This document shows positions 46,991 to 59,942 of a stretch of 64,000 nt of DNA, piece by piece. The position numbers were made by a program, and so were the translations under genes. The stretch lies in contig NC_003280.10 in NCBI RefSeq assembly GCF_000002985.6, forward strand, positions 14,566,501 to 14,630,500, written 5' to 3'. Positions within the stretch are counted from its first letter, which is position 1, and each line of letters opens with the position of its first letter. The stretch is from Caenorhabditis elegans (lineage: Eukaryota > Nematoda > Chromadorea > Rhabditida > Rhabditidae). Below the pieces are notes generated by a model. The model saw only the letters and a list, made by a program, of their open reading frames with translations, was not told the origin of the DNA and did no database searches.

Positions 46991-47629
46991 TTATTTCTAA
47001 TCTTGCACCACTTATTAACCTTCTTATCTGATTGTGAGAAAAAAGCTAGGACGATAGTGAAGAGTTTCTCTAGTCCAAAGTTCATAGGTGCATGGCTACT
47101 ACGATAATCCCAATAGAGAAAAAATACCCCGCTGCGAAAATGATGTCAGAAAGAAATTATTTCCCATAACCTTAATACGCAAATGAGATGGGTTCCTAGT
47201 TTTGAGCAAAGAACAGAAAATTGCAAAATTATATTCTCAAACTTAAAAATAAATTCACGTATTGAAACAATTTTAGTGTATTCTTACAACCCTTTTGACT
47301 GTACTCACAAGAAATGTTATCATTTGAGGGCAATGGCATCATCGCCCCAGTCTTGGCACAGCAGGGGTTTTGGATTATGGAAACTTTGCACCTATGAACT
47401 TTCAACTTTGCTGAATTCACATGAATTTAATTCTGGTGTAGAAAAATAAGTTTAAATTTGATATTTTATCAGCTTGGGTAGAGGATGCCGTTTTTTATTG
47501 TTTTGAGTCAAAGTCGTTGAAATCATAGTTTTCCTTTATTAGAAAATCACCGATAAAAACAAATTTTCTTCCAGTTTTAGGATTTAAATATGTTTAAAAT
47601 ACTCATATTCCAACATTGTAGGGGTTCAA

Positions 47630-47905
47630 CCCAGTGGTGTGCGGCTAATTTTGAAATTTTTCGAGCTCGGCTAATTCGGAAAATTGACTTTTTTAAATAT
47701 TGGCTGAACACAAATTTGACAAGTTTGCCGGGCCCGACGAAAAAAAATAAAATAACGTTTTCTTTCATAATGTTTCTGATCTAAACCATTAGTTTTGGAC
47801 AGCATTTTAGTTATAACAAAAAAATGTTCATGTGTGCGGCAAATTCATAAAAATTTTGAAAAAAAATCGGCAAGTCCACATTTTGGAAATTTGCCGTGCT
47901 TAGCA
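47630..47905. repeat. Partial TTTGCCG-type repeat
   Basis: Contains GCGGCTAATTTTGAAATTTT, AAGTTTGCCGGGCCCG and GGAAATTTGCCGTGCTTAGC elements, with weak similarity to the ends of the dispersed element. Confidence 0.4.
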
Positions 47906-49635
47906 AATTTGCCACACACTCCTGGTTCGTGTGGTCCTCAAACATGCGACAATGCTTTAAATTTTTTATCACCATTTTCTGATTCGAAATAACAACATTG
48001 TTTTTGATGTTTTATTTTAATAGCTTAGTACCATTAAAAATTTTTTAAATCATCTGACTTTACTCCATCTGTAATGGGTTTCTTTTTTTTGAAACAAACT
48101 GAAAAAATCCCGAAAAATATTTTTTTTTGAAATTTCCAATTTTCTTTTCATAATTTTCCCACATTTCCCATGAATTCAAATCACCTCAAATCTAAAGGAT
48201 TACAGTACATTTAGAATAAATTGAGGTCATTTGAGTGCACAGAAATGACATCACAATTTTCTTGAAAGTTATAGGATTACGAGTGAATTGGAAGTTTGAA
48301 CTTTCAACTTGGTGAACTTTCCAAGACTTTCCAACATGGAAATTTGTGAATTAGAAGAGGTGCCGACAAGTAATAAGAATCAAGAAAACAGTTTGCACCC
48401 GGGCACCCCATCCCGAAAGGGGGATTAGGATAGGGGGGCAAAGTGAAAAGTGACCCTGAGCCAGAAAAACAATACTTCCTTATATCAAAAGTTTGTGAAG
48501 ATTAACACAAGATTTTGCGGCGGCGGGGGAAAGAGATGAGGGAATTTTAATATGAATTTCAATAGAAATTCAGTTCAAAACATATAAGTCTCGTAAAGAG
48601 AACGGTCAGATAATATTAGAATCGATACGAGAAAAGCTTGATAGTTTGATCTTGAGAAACGAGAATTAGAATACAGTCTTGTTGAGAAGAGTTCATTTTG
48701 ATAGGGTTTTCTATTATCATTTTCGAAGTATTAATTTCTGTGTACGCTGAAAGTGCTATCGAAACTCTAAACAAGAATACCCGTGTTCAGAAAATTTGAA
48801 GTTTTAGATGGCAGATGTATAAAACAAGCTCCATTTAGTTGCAAATTGCTCCTAGCATCTCGCAATATCCACGTGTCGGTCTGGAAATAATTACTGTAAT
48901 TTTTCTATCAGTCTTGCACTTTAGCTGAATAATTGCAAAATAGTATAATACAAATAGAAAATATTAATGTATGTCATTTCGTCTTCTTTATATCTACTTT
49001 TTGAACTTCTTCGATGTGTTTGTAAATATAATTTCCGCTGAAATTTTTTTTAGCAAAAAATTTTCATACTTTTTTCAAACGATTTTTTTTTACAATTTGG
49101 AAAGGCTTCCAAATTGTTCACAATTCATGGAAATGGCCTAGTTCCTGACAAACTGAAAAAACAGTGCCTCGAGCCAAAAAAATTCTCAGCAGGGGCTTCA
49201 AATTGAAACACACCTGCCAAAGTCTGTCAAATTTGAGTGTACATTTTTATGTCTAATTGCGAACGACGTGCCGTTGACAACGACAACAACTAGATTCAAG
49301 ACTGGCGTTCAATTACAGTAACCCTGAAAAATCATCAAAAAATAATTGTCCCATTTTTGATGTTCATCAGAACACAAAAGACATGGTATCTCTCAAATAT
49401 CAATTTTGCTGTTAGAAAAAGTCCTGAAATCTATCCTAACGTCTTGAACATCATTTTGAACCTATCCACGTCTCCTCTTCATCCTCCTCACCTCCTTCTC
49501 ATCTATTTCGGTTTCCCATCAACCCTCCGCTTACAGGACTACGCCCCGAGAACGCGCCGCCCATTTTGTCTCCGGAGAAGCCAGGATAAGAACTTGGATT
49601 TCTGGATTCATTTTATCTCCTTTGCAATAATAAAA

Positions 49636-52600
49636 ATGCAACTTTCTGTCAAAATGCTTCTCCTACTATACTGTATCTTGTTGACCTACAGTGCAGAAGG
49701 TAGCCTTTTTTTTAATTTGCTGCACATAGTTTGATGTAGCTTAGTTTTTAATAACTAATTCAAATCGCTTTACTTTATTTCGGAAAAAATACATTGATAT
49801 CCCTGGCTCATGCCTACCGATCGTGTTTTTCTGCAATTTGACGTTTTCAAAAGAAAAAAGATTTTTAGCTTGATTAAGCCTGGTTGAATTTTCATTTTTT
49901 CGAATTTTTTTTCTGAAACTTTGGCAAGTAATTAAAATTGTTGTAATTGACCATCAAAATAATCTAAAATTTTATAGCCTTTTCATTATGTACAAGGAAA
50001 GTGTTTTGTTTTTTAAAAACTTTATTGGTAAAAATAGGGCGAAAGCCCGCACTTCTCTTCGAGTGTCACGGACTCGTGATAAGTTCATACTGTAGTTGTG
50101 ATAAGAAAGTGATAGATGACCCGTAGATAAGCTTGGTTAGATCAAACATTTAACGACCTCCCAACCTTTTGATAGGGTTACCGTACATTTTTGAAGGGAA
50201 ACACGATGGGAAACCATTCGATGAGAAGGATCTGGATAAAATACGTCTCGGCACGAAAGGTTTTGATAAGGTGCAAAGAGAATTTAAATTTAGTTTTTTT
50301 AACATTTAATATTTTCTTCCAGGTAAAAACGATCCACACAAACTGGTACGTGCATTCTATGAAAGCGCTGATTGCTCAACTTTCGAGAAACTTGCTCCCG
50401 AAACTTAATGATGATCTCAAAACGGAATTTGTGGAATGTCTAGCTAAAATTCATGATAAAAAAGATCTCGTGGAATCTTCAAAGTGTGTGATGCGAGCTA
50501 GAGAGCAGTACAAAGTACAAAGGAAGTGGCAACCAAGAAGGTAAGTTATATAGGCACGTGAGACAGTTTTCGGTGATGGACTCGCGTGGCGCAGGCGGTA
50601 GCGCATTTCGCTGTTGATCAAGAGGCCACAGGTTCGCCTCCCGTGCGATGAAGGTTAATGATAAGTTTCGGCTGACTCAAATTGATGACACCTTTAATAT
50701 GCTGAGCACTTTTACTTTTTTTAAAATTTATTTTCTTTTTTCAAGCCCAGTAAATTTCAGACCAGCTGCCATCCCAACGACTACTGTAAAAACTCCAAAG
50801 CTGAAAAAATTGAGCATAAAAAAGGTAGAAGCAATGAGAAAAGCTCTCCCGAAAGAGCTTCAATTCCCGACCGCAACTGAAGTTCCAAAAATACGGAATG
50901 AAGTGAAGATTCAAGCGAGAAAAGTTGACTCGCATAACTCTGAAAAGAAAAATCTTCTGGAAAAGAAGAGAAAAGACTTGGCAATCGCAAGAAAAATGCA
51001 CAAACTGAAAATTTCAAAAATATTGAGTGAGGATCACAGTGAAAAAATGAAGAAGAATGAGAGAAGGGTTGAACTTTGTGGAAGCCGAAGCTATTGCAGT
51101 GGAAACAATTTGAGATCATCTTCCAATAAAGAAAATCTTATTCTGGAATTCAAGAGGAAATGGAGGAATCAGAGAAATTTGAGAAACAGGAAAGTTTTGA
51201 GGAGAAGCAAGAGAAGTTTAACACGTCTTGTTGTCGATTCGGTATCCAAATCTGATTCACACGGATTTTTTGTGAAAAATATGGATCGAATGCCAAGTTT
51301 GAAGACAAAGGAAAACAAGACGCCCGTTGAGAGAATTACCAAGCTTCTCCGGACTTTTTTCAGCAACCAAACAGAAGCGTAAGTTTTTGATATATCCCGA
51401 AAACGGACTACTCGGACTGTGGAACAAGATCTATGGATTTTGAAGGCTAATCTTCAGACTAATTTTCACGACAGAACTCATTTGCTTTTAGCAATTTAGA
51501 AAGAGTTCTTATTATCCCAAGTACATCTTAGGGAACTTTTTATACATTTTTAATTTTTCGACCAAGTCCATTTGAAATGTTTATGCAAAAGGCGAGGAAA
51601 AAGAACCCGTCAAAAAGTTTTGGGAAAAGTATTCGATATTTGAAATGCACAATTTTCATTGTTTTCATCAATCTGGTTATTTTCTAGTAGTTTTCAAGTG
51701 TTTAGCTTTGCGCATAAAAGAAAGCAGCACATGTATCTTTGGTACTCTTCTTTCACAATTCTTTCACAAATCACTCGAACAGTTGCATGTATAGGTGATC
51801 TCAGCTCTCTGAAAAGTTAATTTTTTCAGAGATTCAACATGGGCAGACACTTACAAGGCACTGGTAAATTTGAAGAAAAAGATGGATAAAAAAGAAAAAG
51901 AGTCCGGCGCAAGAGTGTACAATGAGCGAATGTATGATTTGGTGCTTGATATACCACAGAAAAATCATGATCTGGCGTTTTTCGACAAGGTAGGTAGATA
52001 AGGTAGTACATGTAGAATATTAAATTAAAATAGAATTTCAGCAAAAAATGCCAGGAATCGTGCGTCACGCATTTGATTTGATGTCAACAATTGAGGGATC
52101 AAGTAAGAAGAAGGGAGATTCTAATATCAAGTTTTTGAGGTGAGATTTAAAATATTGAAATTGGAAACTCTAAATATTTCACTTGTGATCGTGCAACTTC
52201 TATGGAGCCCTCAAAAAAAATTGGGGTTTTTACAGGAGCCACATGCTGGTCAGTTGCTATGTGCACTATTGAATTTTACTCTCACTTATATCAAAAACTA
52301 CTTTTTTCGTTACCGTATAACAAACCACTAGAGCTTTAGGCATTCTCGTTACTGGCAAAAATGCAAAACTGATAAGTTAACTTGTTTCTTCTATGTAGGT
52401 AAGAACCCTTCTCGACTCCTCCCCTCACTCAATTCGATAAACTTCCCATGTCATTTTCCACTCTCCACGCAGAAAACTGTCAATGTCTCCCCTCTCTGCA
52501 AAATCTGACTGAACACAATAGGCGATCAATCATCTAGGGGGTCAATAAGGTGTAATGTTATGATAAGAACAGTGTTGAGACAATTTTGAAGAATGACACA

Positions 52601-55600
52601 AATATCGAAGTTTGACACCTTTTCTTGCTATTAGATAAAGCTGGGCTGGGAAGTGGGAAGTTTAGTAATATGGAAACAAAGGGTGAACGGCAATTTCCGA
52701 TTTGCCAGAAATTTTCAAATCCGGCAATGTGGCGATTTGCCGGAAATTTTCCTTTTATGCAAATTGCTGATTCTTCGTTTGACGAATATCAATTTGCCGG
52801 ATGTTTTAAAGAAATTTTTTATAAGACGGAAACACTAAAAACTATGCCTTTTTGAAATTTTTTCCCCGTTTTCTTTAGATATAACGAATAAAAATTGAAG
52901 TTCTGAAGGTTCAAAAAAATGTGCAAAACCACAATTTTTCAAAAAATTTTGGCAGATTGACAATTATCCGGTTTGCCGAATTGCAGGAAATTTTTAATTC
53001 CGGTAATTTGCACATTTGCCAATTTGCTGGAAATTTCAAATCCGGCAATTTGCCGATTTGCCGGAAAAAATTGCTTGCCACAGCATAAATCAGGCACGTC
53101 AATAGACAGCTGCGTGGGCATCTAGGCATAAGGCACAGAGGCATGCACAGACGAGAAGGCGCACATATCTACCTATTTGCCAATTTTGCCTGTATGCCTA
53201 CCTACCTACTAATCCGCTTCCTGCCTGCATTATGCCTGCCTCACGTTCTCATGTCATATCATTGAAAAGCTCAAAAGTGAACTATAAAAAAGGCCAGATA
53301 TGAAATTTGAGTTGAAAAAGATCGAGTATCAAATTAAAATCATATAGATGGTAGACTGACAAGTGATAACCGGAGAATAACATTATCACCTTTTCCGTAT
53401 CATTTCAAGGAACTTGACCTTGTTGTGTTAGGTTATCATTGATATGAAAATTGAAAGAAAAATTAAATAGCGATAATATTGGAAATAAATCACCCGAGCG
53501 TCTGTAGATCAAAACAGTGAGCACATAGTTAATCACAAGTCATCCAAAACTACTAATCAAATTCTAAAAATCATTTCCATGATCTTTCAGTCCACGTTTC
53601 GCTGCAGTGATGCCGGATAAGAACGAGAACCGTGGTCGGCTGTCGCCATCGATTCTGTCATTCTACAATGATGAGTCGGAAGATCAAATTCTGCCGCTTC
53701 CAAAGGTGAGAAGTTCAGAAGATTATCACAGAATAAGGTGATGGAGAGAGATTATTATCAACTTATCGGGATGTATCAAAATCTTATGATTAACATGATT
53801 CAGTTGAAACTTTGGTGGTGTGAGTGTTAGAAAACGTAAACTTTGAAACTAAATTCTAAAGTTTTTTTTCATAGGTCGGCCAAATGAATATTCCAAAAAA
53901 AGACTTCAGCTTGAAATATCTTGTCCCTGAAATTGTATACAATTTTTTGTTAACAACGTTTCGTCAACTCGATACTGGAATGAGTTGAAGCGGCGGACAT
54001 CTCGCAAGTTCATTTTGGACCACAAAAACAGTCTAAAATAGAGTTGCCAGATGTCGGACGTTTGATAACCTGGAGAAAGTACTTTTTACCAGGAAAAAAA
54101 AAACAAAATTCAGATGCTCGATGCTACGGGAATGCAAGGAAAAGACCGTGACAGTATCATTGAGCTAGTGATGGAAATCTCTGGAGTCAAGGGAATTGTC
54201 CACGACGCTATGAAAATGCTAAAATCCACCGAAATGCCAGAACTTGACCTAGCCATGGATGCGAATGCAAAGAAATCTCTGCAAATGGTTCAGGACATTC
54301 AAAAGTCATACAACAGGAAGCAAAAGAAGGAAATAAAAAGCAACGGGTTTACTTTGATGAAACCGAATCAGATGGAGAAGCTGATGACCGAGCAAGGAAT
54401 TCTCGGGCGGGATGATATTTTCAATTTGAAAGAATATGCCATGATGACAATCGGGCAAAGAAAGGAAATGGTCTGGGATATGGTTAGAGGCATTGCTTTC
54501 GGACTTACTGGATTGGTTAGTTTAGGAATTTTTGAAAAAAGTAATTAATAGAATACAAAATTAAATTATAGATTTGAATTTTATGCAACACTGAAAAAAT
54601 CAGAAAAAAATTAGAAAAACTTTGATAACATTTTTAACAATTAAATTTGGTCATTACGGTCCATTTTCTATTAAAAAAAGAAAATCACCGGAAAAAATCC
54701 ACAATTACAGGGATCTCCACAACGTTCAAACTTCACTAGCAATAGTCGTGTGAAGCGTCAGTCTTCAGTATGGGGACCGCATATTCTGACTCCTACCGTT
54801 TTGTCACCGATTCTTTTCACACCAATTTACGGGCTGAATGTGTTGGGTCCAACAGTGAGTTCAAGTTTAAAAAAATACAATAAAATGTAGCGTTAAAATA
54901 TTTTGCATTTTAGAAAACAGTTGCAGTTTAGTCAAAGTTTGTCTAAATAATTTCAATAAGTAAAAGAGGATAAAAAACAAGAAAGAGGCGGAGCCTGTTT
55001 TTTTCAATTTATTTGCATCGAACTACTTGCACTTTATGTCATTTTAATTTCCTCGATATTTTTGGTATTCTGTATATAATAGTAATCATCGTCACCAATT
55101 ACATTTACACCGTTTCAAATGGCACAAATAAAATGGCCAGACACAAGAAAAATCGATAATGGTCCCCGCCTCGGTTTTTGATTTTTCAAGCCAAATTTTT
55201 TCGATTTGCAAGTTGAACAAAATAAAATAGTAATACTTCCTTCAGCGATCCTATAAAAATAATGTCCTTCTACAAAGTTTTTTAATTTCAGGTCCTCTCC
55301 CCCGGTCTCTTTACCCCACTGATCCTCAATCCCTCAGTACTCTCCCCATACGTCTTCTCACCAACAGTCGGAATCCCCTTCATTTTATCCCCGTATCTCC
55401 TGTCCCCATACGTGTTCTCCCCATTAGTCATGGCGCCGTTCATTCTTAATCCATATGTTCTCTCACCCAACGTCTTCAATCCATACGTTCTGTCGCCATT
55501 GATCCTGTCACCATTGGTCATCTGCCCCGATGTGGTGTCTCCGATGACGCTGGGTGGAGCGATCCTGTCACCTGCAGTACTGTCACCTTCACTGTTGTCC

Positions 55601-55648
55601 AAGTCGTATGTGATGGCTAATGTGTTGTCACCGACTTTCTTGTCTTAG
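49636..55648 (+). CDS. MLT-10-like moulting-cycle protein (tandem copy 1)
   Basis: Ten exons: 49636-49699, 50197-50270, 50323-50540, 50761-51378, 51830-51989, 52042-52139, 53591-53705, 54114-54515, 54711-54854 and 55292-55648; about 749 residues. Signal peptide MQLSVKMLLLLYCILLTYSA. A Lys/Arg-rich region (exon 4) precedes the moulting-cycle (DUF644/MLT-10) type core: SPRFAAVMPDK and RLSPSILSFY in exon 7 and a helical stretch in exon 8. RVKRQ in exon 9 looks like a furin-type site. After it, residues run as hydrophobic-Ser-Pro pentapeptides (VLSPYVFSP, FILSPYLLSPYVFSP and so on) to the stop. The family is secreted by the epidermis and needed for moulting. Same order as the next gene downstream. 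Exon 2's donor was chosen by phase (50271, GTGCAA), and the 50197 acceptor (TTTTTGAAG) is weak. Confidence 0.82.
50580..50650 (+). pseudogene. Degraded tRNA-like sequence (Asn-GTT-like) in an intron
   Basis: TGGCGCAGGCGGTAGCGC forms a perfect D-arm (GCGC/GCGC). A loop CTGTTGA at 50611-50617 would give anticodon GTT, and GGTTCG resembles a T-loop. The anticodon stem has mismatches, the T-stem pairs poorly and the acceptor stem pairs over only about five bases, so this is a decayed tRNA copy. It lies in the intron between exons 3 and 4 of the moulting-cycle gene. Confidence 0.5.
52680..53075. repeat. Dispersed element copy 3, in moulting gene 1 intron 6
   Basis: Best preserved copy: repeated CCGGCAATTTGCCGATTTGC units at both ends, with ATAAGACGGAAACACTAAAA, TTTTTCCCCGTTTTCTTTAG and AAAACCACAATTTTTC inside. 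The end units are partly self-complementary (CCGGCAAATTGCCGG type). Confidence 0.7.
53090..53245. repeat. GGCATAGGCA / TGCCTGCC degenerate repeat
   Basis: Plus-strand GGCATCTAGGCATAAGGCAC elements pass into complementary TGCCTGTATGCCTACCTACC elements, so the tract is partly an inverted repeat. Similar to 58935-59185. Confidence 0.55.
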
Positions 55649-56562
55649 AATGTTACTCATAGGTTTTATTTATACTGGTATTTTTAATTTTTAATTCACG
55701 CCTAATATTCATACATAGGCTTTTTTGATCTACGCGTTCTTTAAATCACCACTTTTGTGTTTTTTGGCACACTAAACCCCCAAAGCCCTCAAAAACTTTT
55801 ACCAACCTCTCTCAAAATTTCAACCTAAACCCAGTCACCGTCCTGGTGACGCCCACAATTAAAAAATTAAATTTCCCATTTCACGGAAAACAAAAAAAAC
55901 ATGCGTTGGAATTTTGTTGCCTTGGTTTGTTTTAACCTTTCAAAAATTGACGATAATCTGTTTACTGGTGATTTCTCAGTTTTTCTACACTTAATCATTT
56001 TTCATTTTGTTCCTGCCCACATTTCCACAAATATTCTTGTCATAGCTAAGCTATTGTAATAATTATAATAATGATAATTTATCGAAAATTGAATGAAGAT
56101 TTGAATTGAAAGTTTGGAAAATCTTGAAATAGCATTGCAAGGGAATCCAAGAGTTGTCAAATTTCAGAATTAATGTGCACCGTATTTAAGTCACAAAAAT
56201 AAATCATATGTGCATTTAATAGAAAAAACTTTTATACATAACAAAGTGATTGTCTAGGTGCCTATCTATTTCATTGCCTTTCAGTATATATACCGACATT
56301 TTTTGGGACAGTTTTTAAGTGGTCGATGTAGGTTTACGGCAGATTTAGAAATCCTTGAGTGCTTATAGGCATAATGTACAACCTATGTATAGTCCCCAAC
56401 TTGATAAATCCTTACAGCAATTAGTGGTTAATACTCCTGAATAGGCAATTCCGACATAAGTTACTACTGTTATCGTTGTTAAAATGGGTCAGACGGACAA
56501 GTAGGAAGCTTGCGGTGAAATGATATAGTTAGGTGATAACTTTCACACTTCGAACTGGTAAG
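55649..56562. other. Intergenic between the two moulting-cycle genes
   Basis: 3' flank of copy 1 and promoter region of copy 2. AT-rich, no exon seen. The 0.9 kb gap and no tight acceptor argue against a classic operon pair. Confidence 0.6.
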
Positions 56563-59500
56563 ATGGCTATCATCAAACAGTATTATCTTTTATTACTATT
56601 ATTTGTCAGCTTTTATTTTGTTTCGACGGCTTCCACAGAAAAGATCTCTGAAAATGAAATTCCTGGTAGAAATTTTTTAAATTAAATTATAGTTCTGAAG
56701 CAAATTCTTAAAAAATTTAGAATCTCTACGATCTCAACTTTTAACAATTCCCGAAAAACAAAAACTAGCGAAAATTCATTATGACTGGTATGGATACTCC
56801 TTAAAACGACTAATGGTACAATTGGGAAAGAGTGTTCTGAAAAATTTGGATCTAGGTGAGCATTTTTCTTTGTATTTTCATTATTGATTTTTACTTTTTA
56901 ATGGGTTCAAACAAGTTTCTGAGTTGTCTGAAAAAAGTGAAAAAATCCGAAAAATCGGAAGAGCTGGAAAACATTGCAAGATGTTTAACAAGGGCGAAGA
57001 TGAAAGAGGCGAAGCTGAGAAAATTAGGATGGAAAAGGAAAATGTAAGTTTTTTAAACTTTTTTTGCTATATAACTGTATTCAGGTTTAAAATTGAAATT
57101 TCAGTGAAAAGCCGATAATCCCAGAATATCATCGAAGATCAAAACGAAGTTATCGGCTGAAAGAAGAACCCAGGTTTTATGTAAGCTTTTCAAATTACCA
57201 TGCGGAAAGGGAAGCGAATTAAAAAACAAACAGTGAATTTTGTGGAATTTATTTTATTTTGTAATTTAATTTTTATTTTAATGGTTAGAGCGAAGTGGTT
57301 ATCATAGGCAAGAACTTAAAATCCTAGGTTAAATTTCGATAAATATCAGGATCCCGAAGCTCTAAGCTACCCGATGTTCTACCCGATGCTCTATTTTGTA
57401 AAAATCTGATGTTTTTCTTTCAGATAAAAAGTCAATCCTCGTACAATTTAAAGGATCCTCCATCTAGTCCAATATCCAAATTCTCGAATCTGCTTTTGAC
57501 TCTTCTCAAGAACACCACGTCATCGGAGGCGGAAGAGAAATGGGCATCGACGTTCCGAAGAATGAAAAGGTGAAAGGGAAAAGGTCTTGAGAATTTACGA
57601 CTTTCGAGCGGTGGAAAGCGTAAAATAATAAATCAGAATCTTGTCTCATTTTCGTTTTCTATGCGAAAATGTATGCACTGCTTCAGGAATATCTGATATC
57701 ATACGTTGTGATTGTCGGTCAAAGAACTTGAAACATCAAAGCATAACACATTGTTCTAGTCTTGTCTTATCAGGTGGATATAATAATATTATGTTTACGG
57801 TCACAAAATCAAATAATTTGATATGCTGGGGAGGGACCAACTTTGTTGGGTAACATGAAAAAATGACAAAACATGGACTGGGCCAATTAGAGATTTCTAC
57901 TTTTAATTAGATTTTGATTCACCCGTTTTCATTAATTTTTGTGATTGTGGAAAGTTCGAAATCCTATACTGTTTAGATTGAAATACGTTTTCAGAATGAA
58001 CAAAAACTTGGAAAAAAGTCGATCATCCACTTATCGAACTATCAAGCACCGTGCGTATGATCTCGTTCTAGAAGACGACGACGACGTTCATGCTGAAAAT
58101 CCTTTTGAGGTAATCTACTAGGTAACATCCCAAGTTTTATTCTGATTACAGATGGCCGGTCAAGTAAATCATCCGTTAATACAGGATGGTCTGAAACTGG
58201 TCTCAAGTATGGCTGGAAATCAAAAGACAGGAATTTCAGCTCGAATTCTAAGCCCAAGAATTGCTCCTCTGATGCCCAGCAACTCAAAAGGATTATTGTC
58301 TCCATCAATCTTTCCGTTTTATAAAGATGATGTGGAGGAACAGTTTTTTCCAATTCCAGATGTAATCAGTTTTTTTTAATTCTGAGGTTCCGTAAATAAT
58401 AGTTTCAGCTCATCGAGAAGTCATCTTTCGAAAAATCCGAAAAAGACCGACTCCTAGCGTTTTTCATGGAAATTTCCAGAACCCGACCAATTTTGGATGA
58501 GGCCATGAAAGTACATAGTTGCCGCGAAATTTTTTTTGAAATTTTCTAATTTTCAGATGATAAAGCTTCTCAATCCTGAGAAGCAATCATTTTCAAATCA
58601 GCAAGAGAAGGAGGCCGTTTTATCAGCAACTGATAACATGAGTCAGAATTTTGAGAATCTTGAAAAGTCACTGAGCAAAAATCAGAAAACTGAGCTCAAA
58701 GAAAGCGGATTCTCGTTTTTGGAAATGCCGCAAATGGAGAATCTTTTCGGGAACTACGGTAAGAACCAAATAAAATAATTACCATAATTTTTTTGACTTA
58801 ACAAATTTTTCTCCTTTTCCGTCAACTTCCCAAGTAGGTACGATTTTGCACGCAAAAATACCGAGTCAGAATTTCAATGTTTATGGAATAGAGAAATATA
58901 AAAGAGACTTATCTCGAGTCTGCGATTGTGTCTACCGTATACTTACTCTATGCTTGCCTAACCTCGTATCTGCATTTTTTTGGGTCTACCCCATGCCTAC
59001 TAGCTTTTCTACTTGACTACCTTTTATTTGCCTGTCCACGTGGCTGAGCTAGGTGTCTTTATCATGCCTACCCACTAGCTTATGTACGAATCTACCTTCT
59101 ATCTGCCTGCTTGCCTACTTGGCTGACTTTTGTGTTTACTTTGCGGCTAACTACCTTTCTGTCAATGTATCAACCTTATAATTACGCGCCTACTATCAAG
59201 TTTTTAACGTAATTTAAAAATTAATGACACAATCTTAAATAATCAAAATCTTAACCTTGCCTAACAATCAAAATCTTAACCTTTGCTGAACAAGTAAGGG
59301 TGATTGAATAGAAACTTTAGTTTAAAAATCTAAATTTTATTCATTCCAGGCGCTGACTCAACTCTGCAAAAACCTGAAATGCAAAGCTACCGTAACTACA
59401 CCAAATCTGAAAGAATGCTCTCCCTCTGGAAGTCCATCGAAAACATCGCGTATCCCGTGAGAAGAGTGAAACGTGGTAGAACCATAAGAGTTGGCGACGT

Positions 59501-59942
59501 AACTGTATACACTTCACTGAATCCGACTGTCTTCACTCCGTACATGTTTTCTCCGGTTTACGGATTATCTGTATTAGGTCCCGTCATCTTCTCCCCCAAC
59601 ATATTTTCTCCACTGATTCTCAACCCTTCGGTATTATCTCCATGGATATTTTCTCCGGCAGTACCATTACCATTTATTCTCTCACCATATCTACTATCCC
59701 CATACATCTTCTCCCCATTAGTTATGGCTCCATTTATCCTGAATCCATATGTGTTGTCTCCAAACATTTTCAATCCATATGTGCTAAGCCCGTTAGTTCT
59801 TTCACCACTGTTCCTGTGCCCGGATGTATTTTCTCCAATGGTTCTAGGTGGCGTCATACTCTCGCCCAACAGCTTTTCTCCTGCAGTTTTCTCAAAATCG
59901 TATATTATGGCCACAGTTTTATCCCCCACAGTACTTTCATGA
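56563..59942 (+). CDS. MLT-10-like moulting-cycle protein (tandem copy 2, one doubtful splice)
   Basis: Exons: 56563-56665, 56721-56855, an uncertain third exon within 56916-57043, then 57105-57180, 57424-57569, 57995-58109, 58152-58361, 58409-58510, 58557-58758 and 59350-59942. Signal peptide YYLLLLLFVSFYFVSTAS. Core motif ARILSPRIAPLMPSN with GLLSPSIFPFY (exon 7). VRRVKRG in the last exon is a furin-like site, then hydrophobic-Ser-Pro pentapeptides fill the remaining about 140 residues, ending VLSPTVLS. Paralogue of the preceding gene in the same order. Exon 3 homology (FLSCLKKV matching FVECLAKI of copy 1) begins in a frame that exon 2 does not reach from the natural acceptor at 56915; only a poor acceptor at 56937 keeps the frame open. 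It may be a functional gene with an odd acceptor or a recently damaged one. Confidence 0.72.
58935..59185. repeat. TGCCTACC / CTACCTT degenerate repeat in last intron
   Basis: Runs of CTACCTTTTATTTGCCTGTC, CATGCCTACCCACTAGCTT and CTGCCTGCTTGCCTACTTGG, the same family as the second half of 53090-53245, here in the final intron of the second moulting-cycle gene. Confidence 0.55.

Larger units (their letters stand above)
43913..49635. other. Gene-poor intergenic region
   Basis: 5.7 kb with no convincing exon on either strand. Holds the tps-2 3' UTR (poly(A) signal 44033-44038), one full copy of the dispersed element (46715-46990), a TTTGCCG-rich partial copy (47630-47905) and a GC-rich patch at 48400-48480. 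Short open frames at 44972-45172 and 45180-45480 have no splice context or recognisable similarity. Confidence 0.6.

Noticed and set aside
50323-50430. Alternative frame (KLVRAFYESADCSTFEKLAPE) for exon 3 of moulting gene 1
   Set aside because: It reads well but stops at GAAACTTAA; the other frame matches the paralogue (IHYDWYGYSLKRL) and stays open.
55288-55602. Minus-strand open frame rich in GDRTYG repeats
   Set aside because: Antisense translation of the Ser-Pro pentapeptide repeat; the same shadow occurs at 59558-59974.
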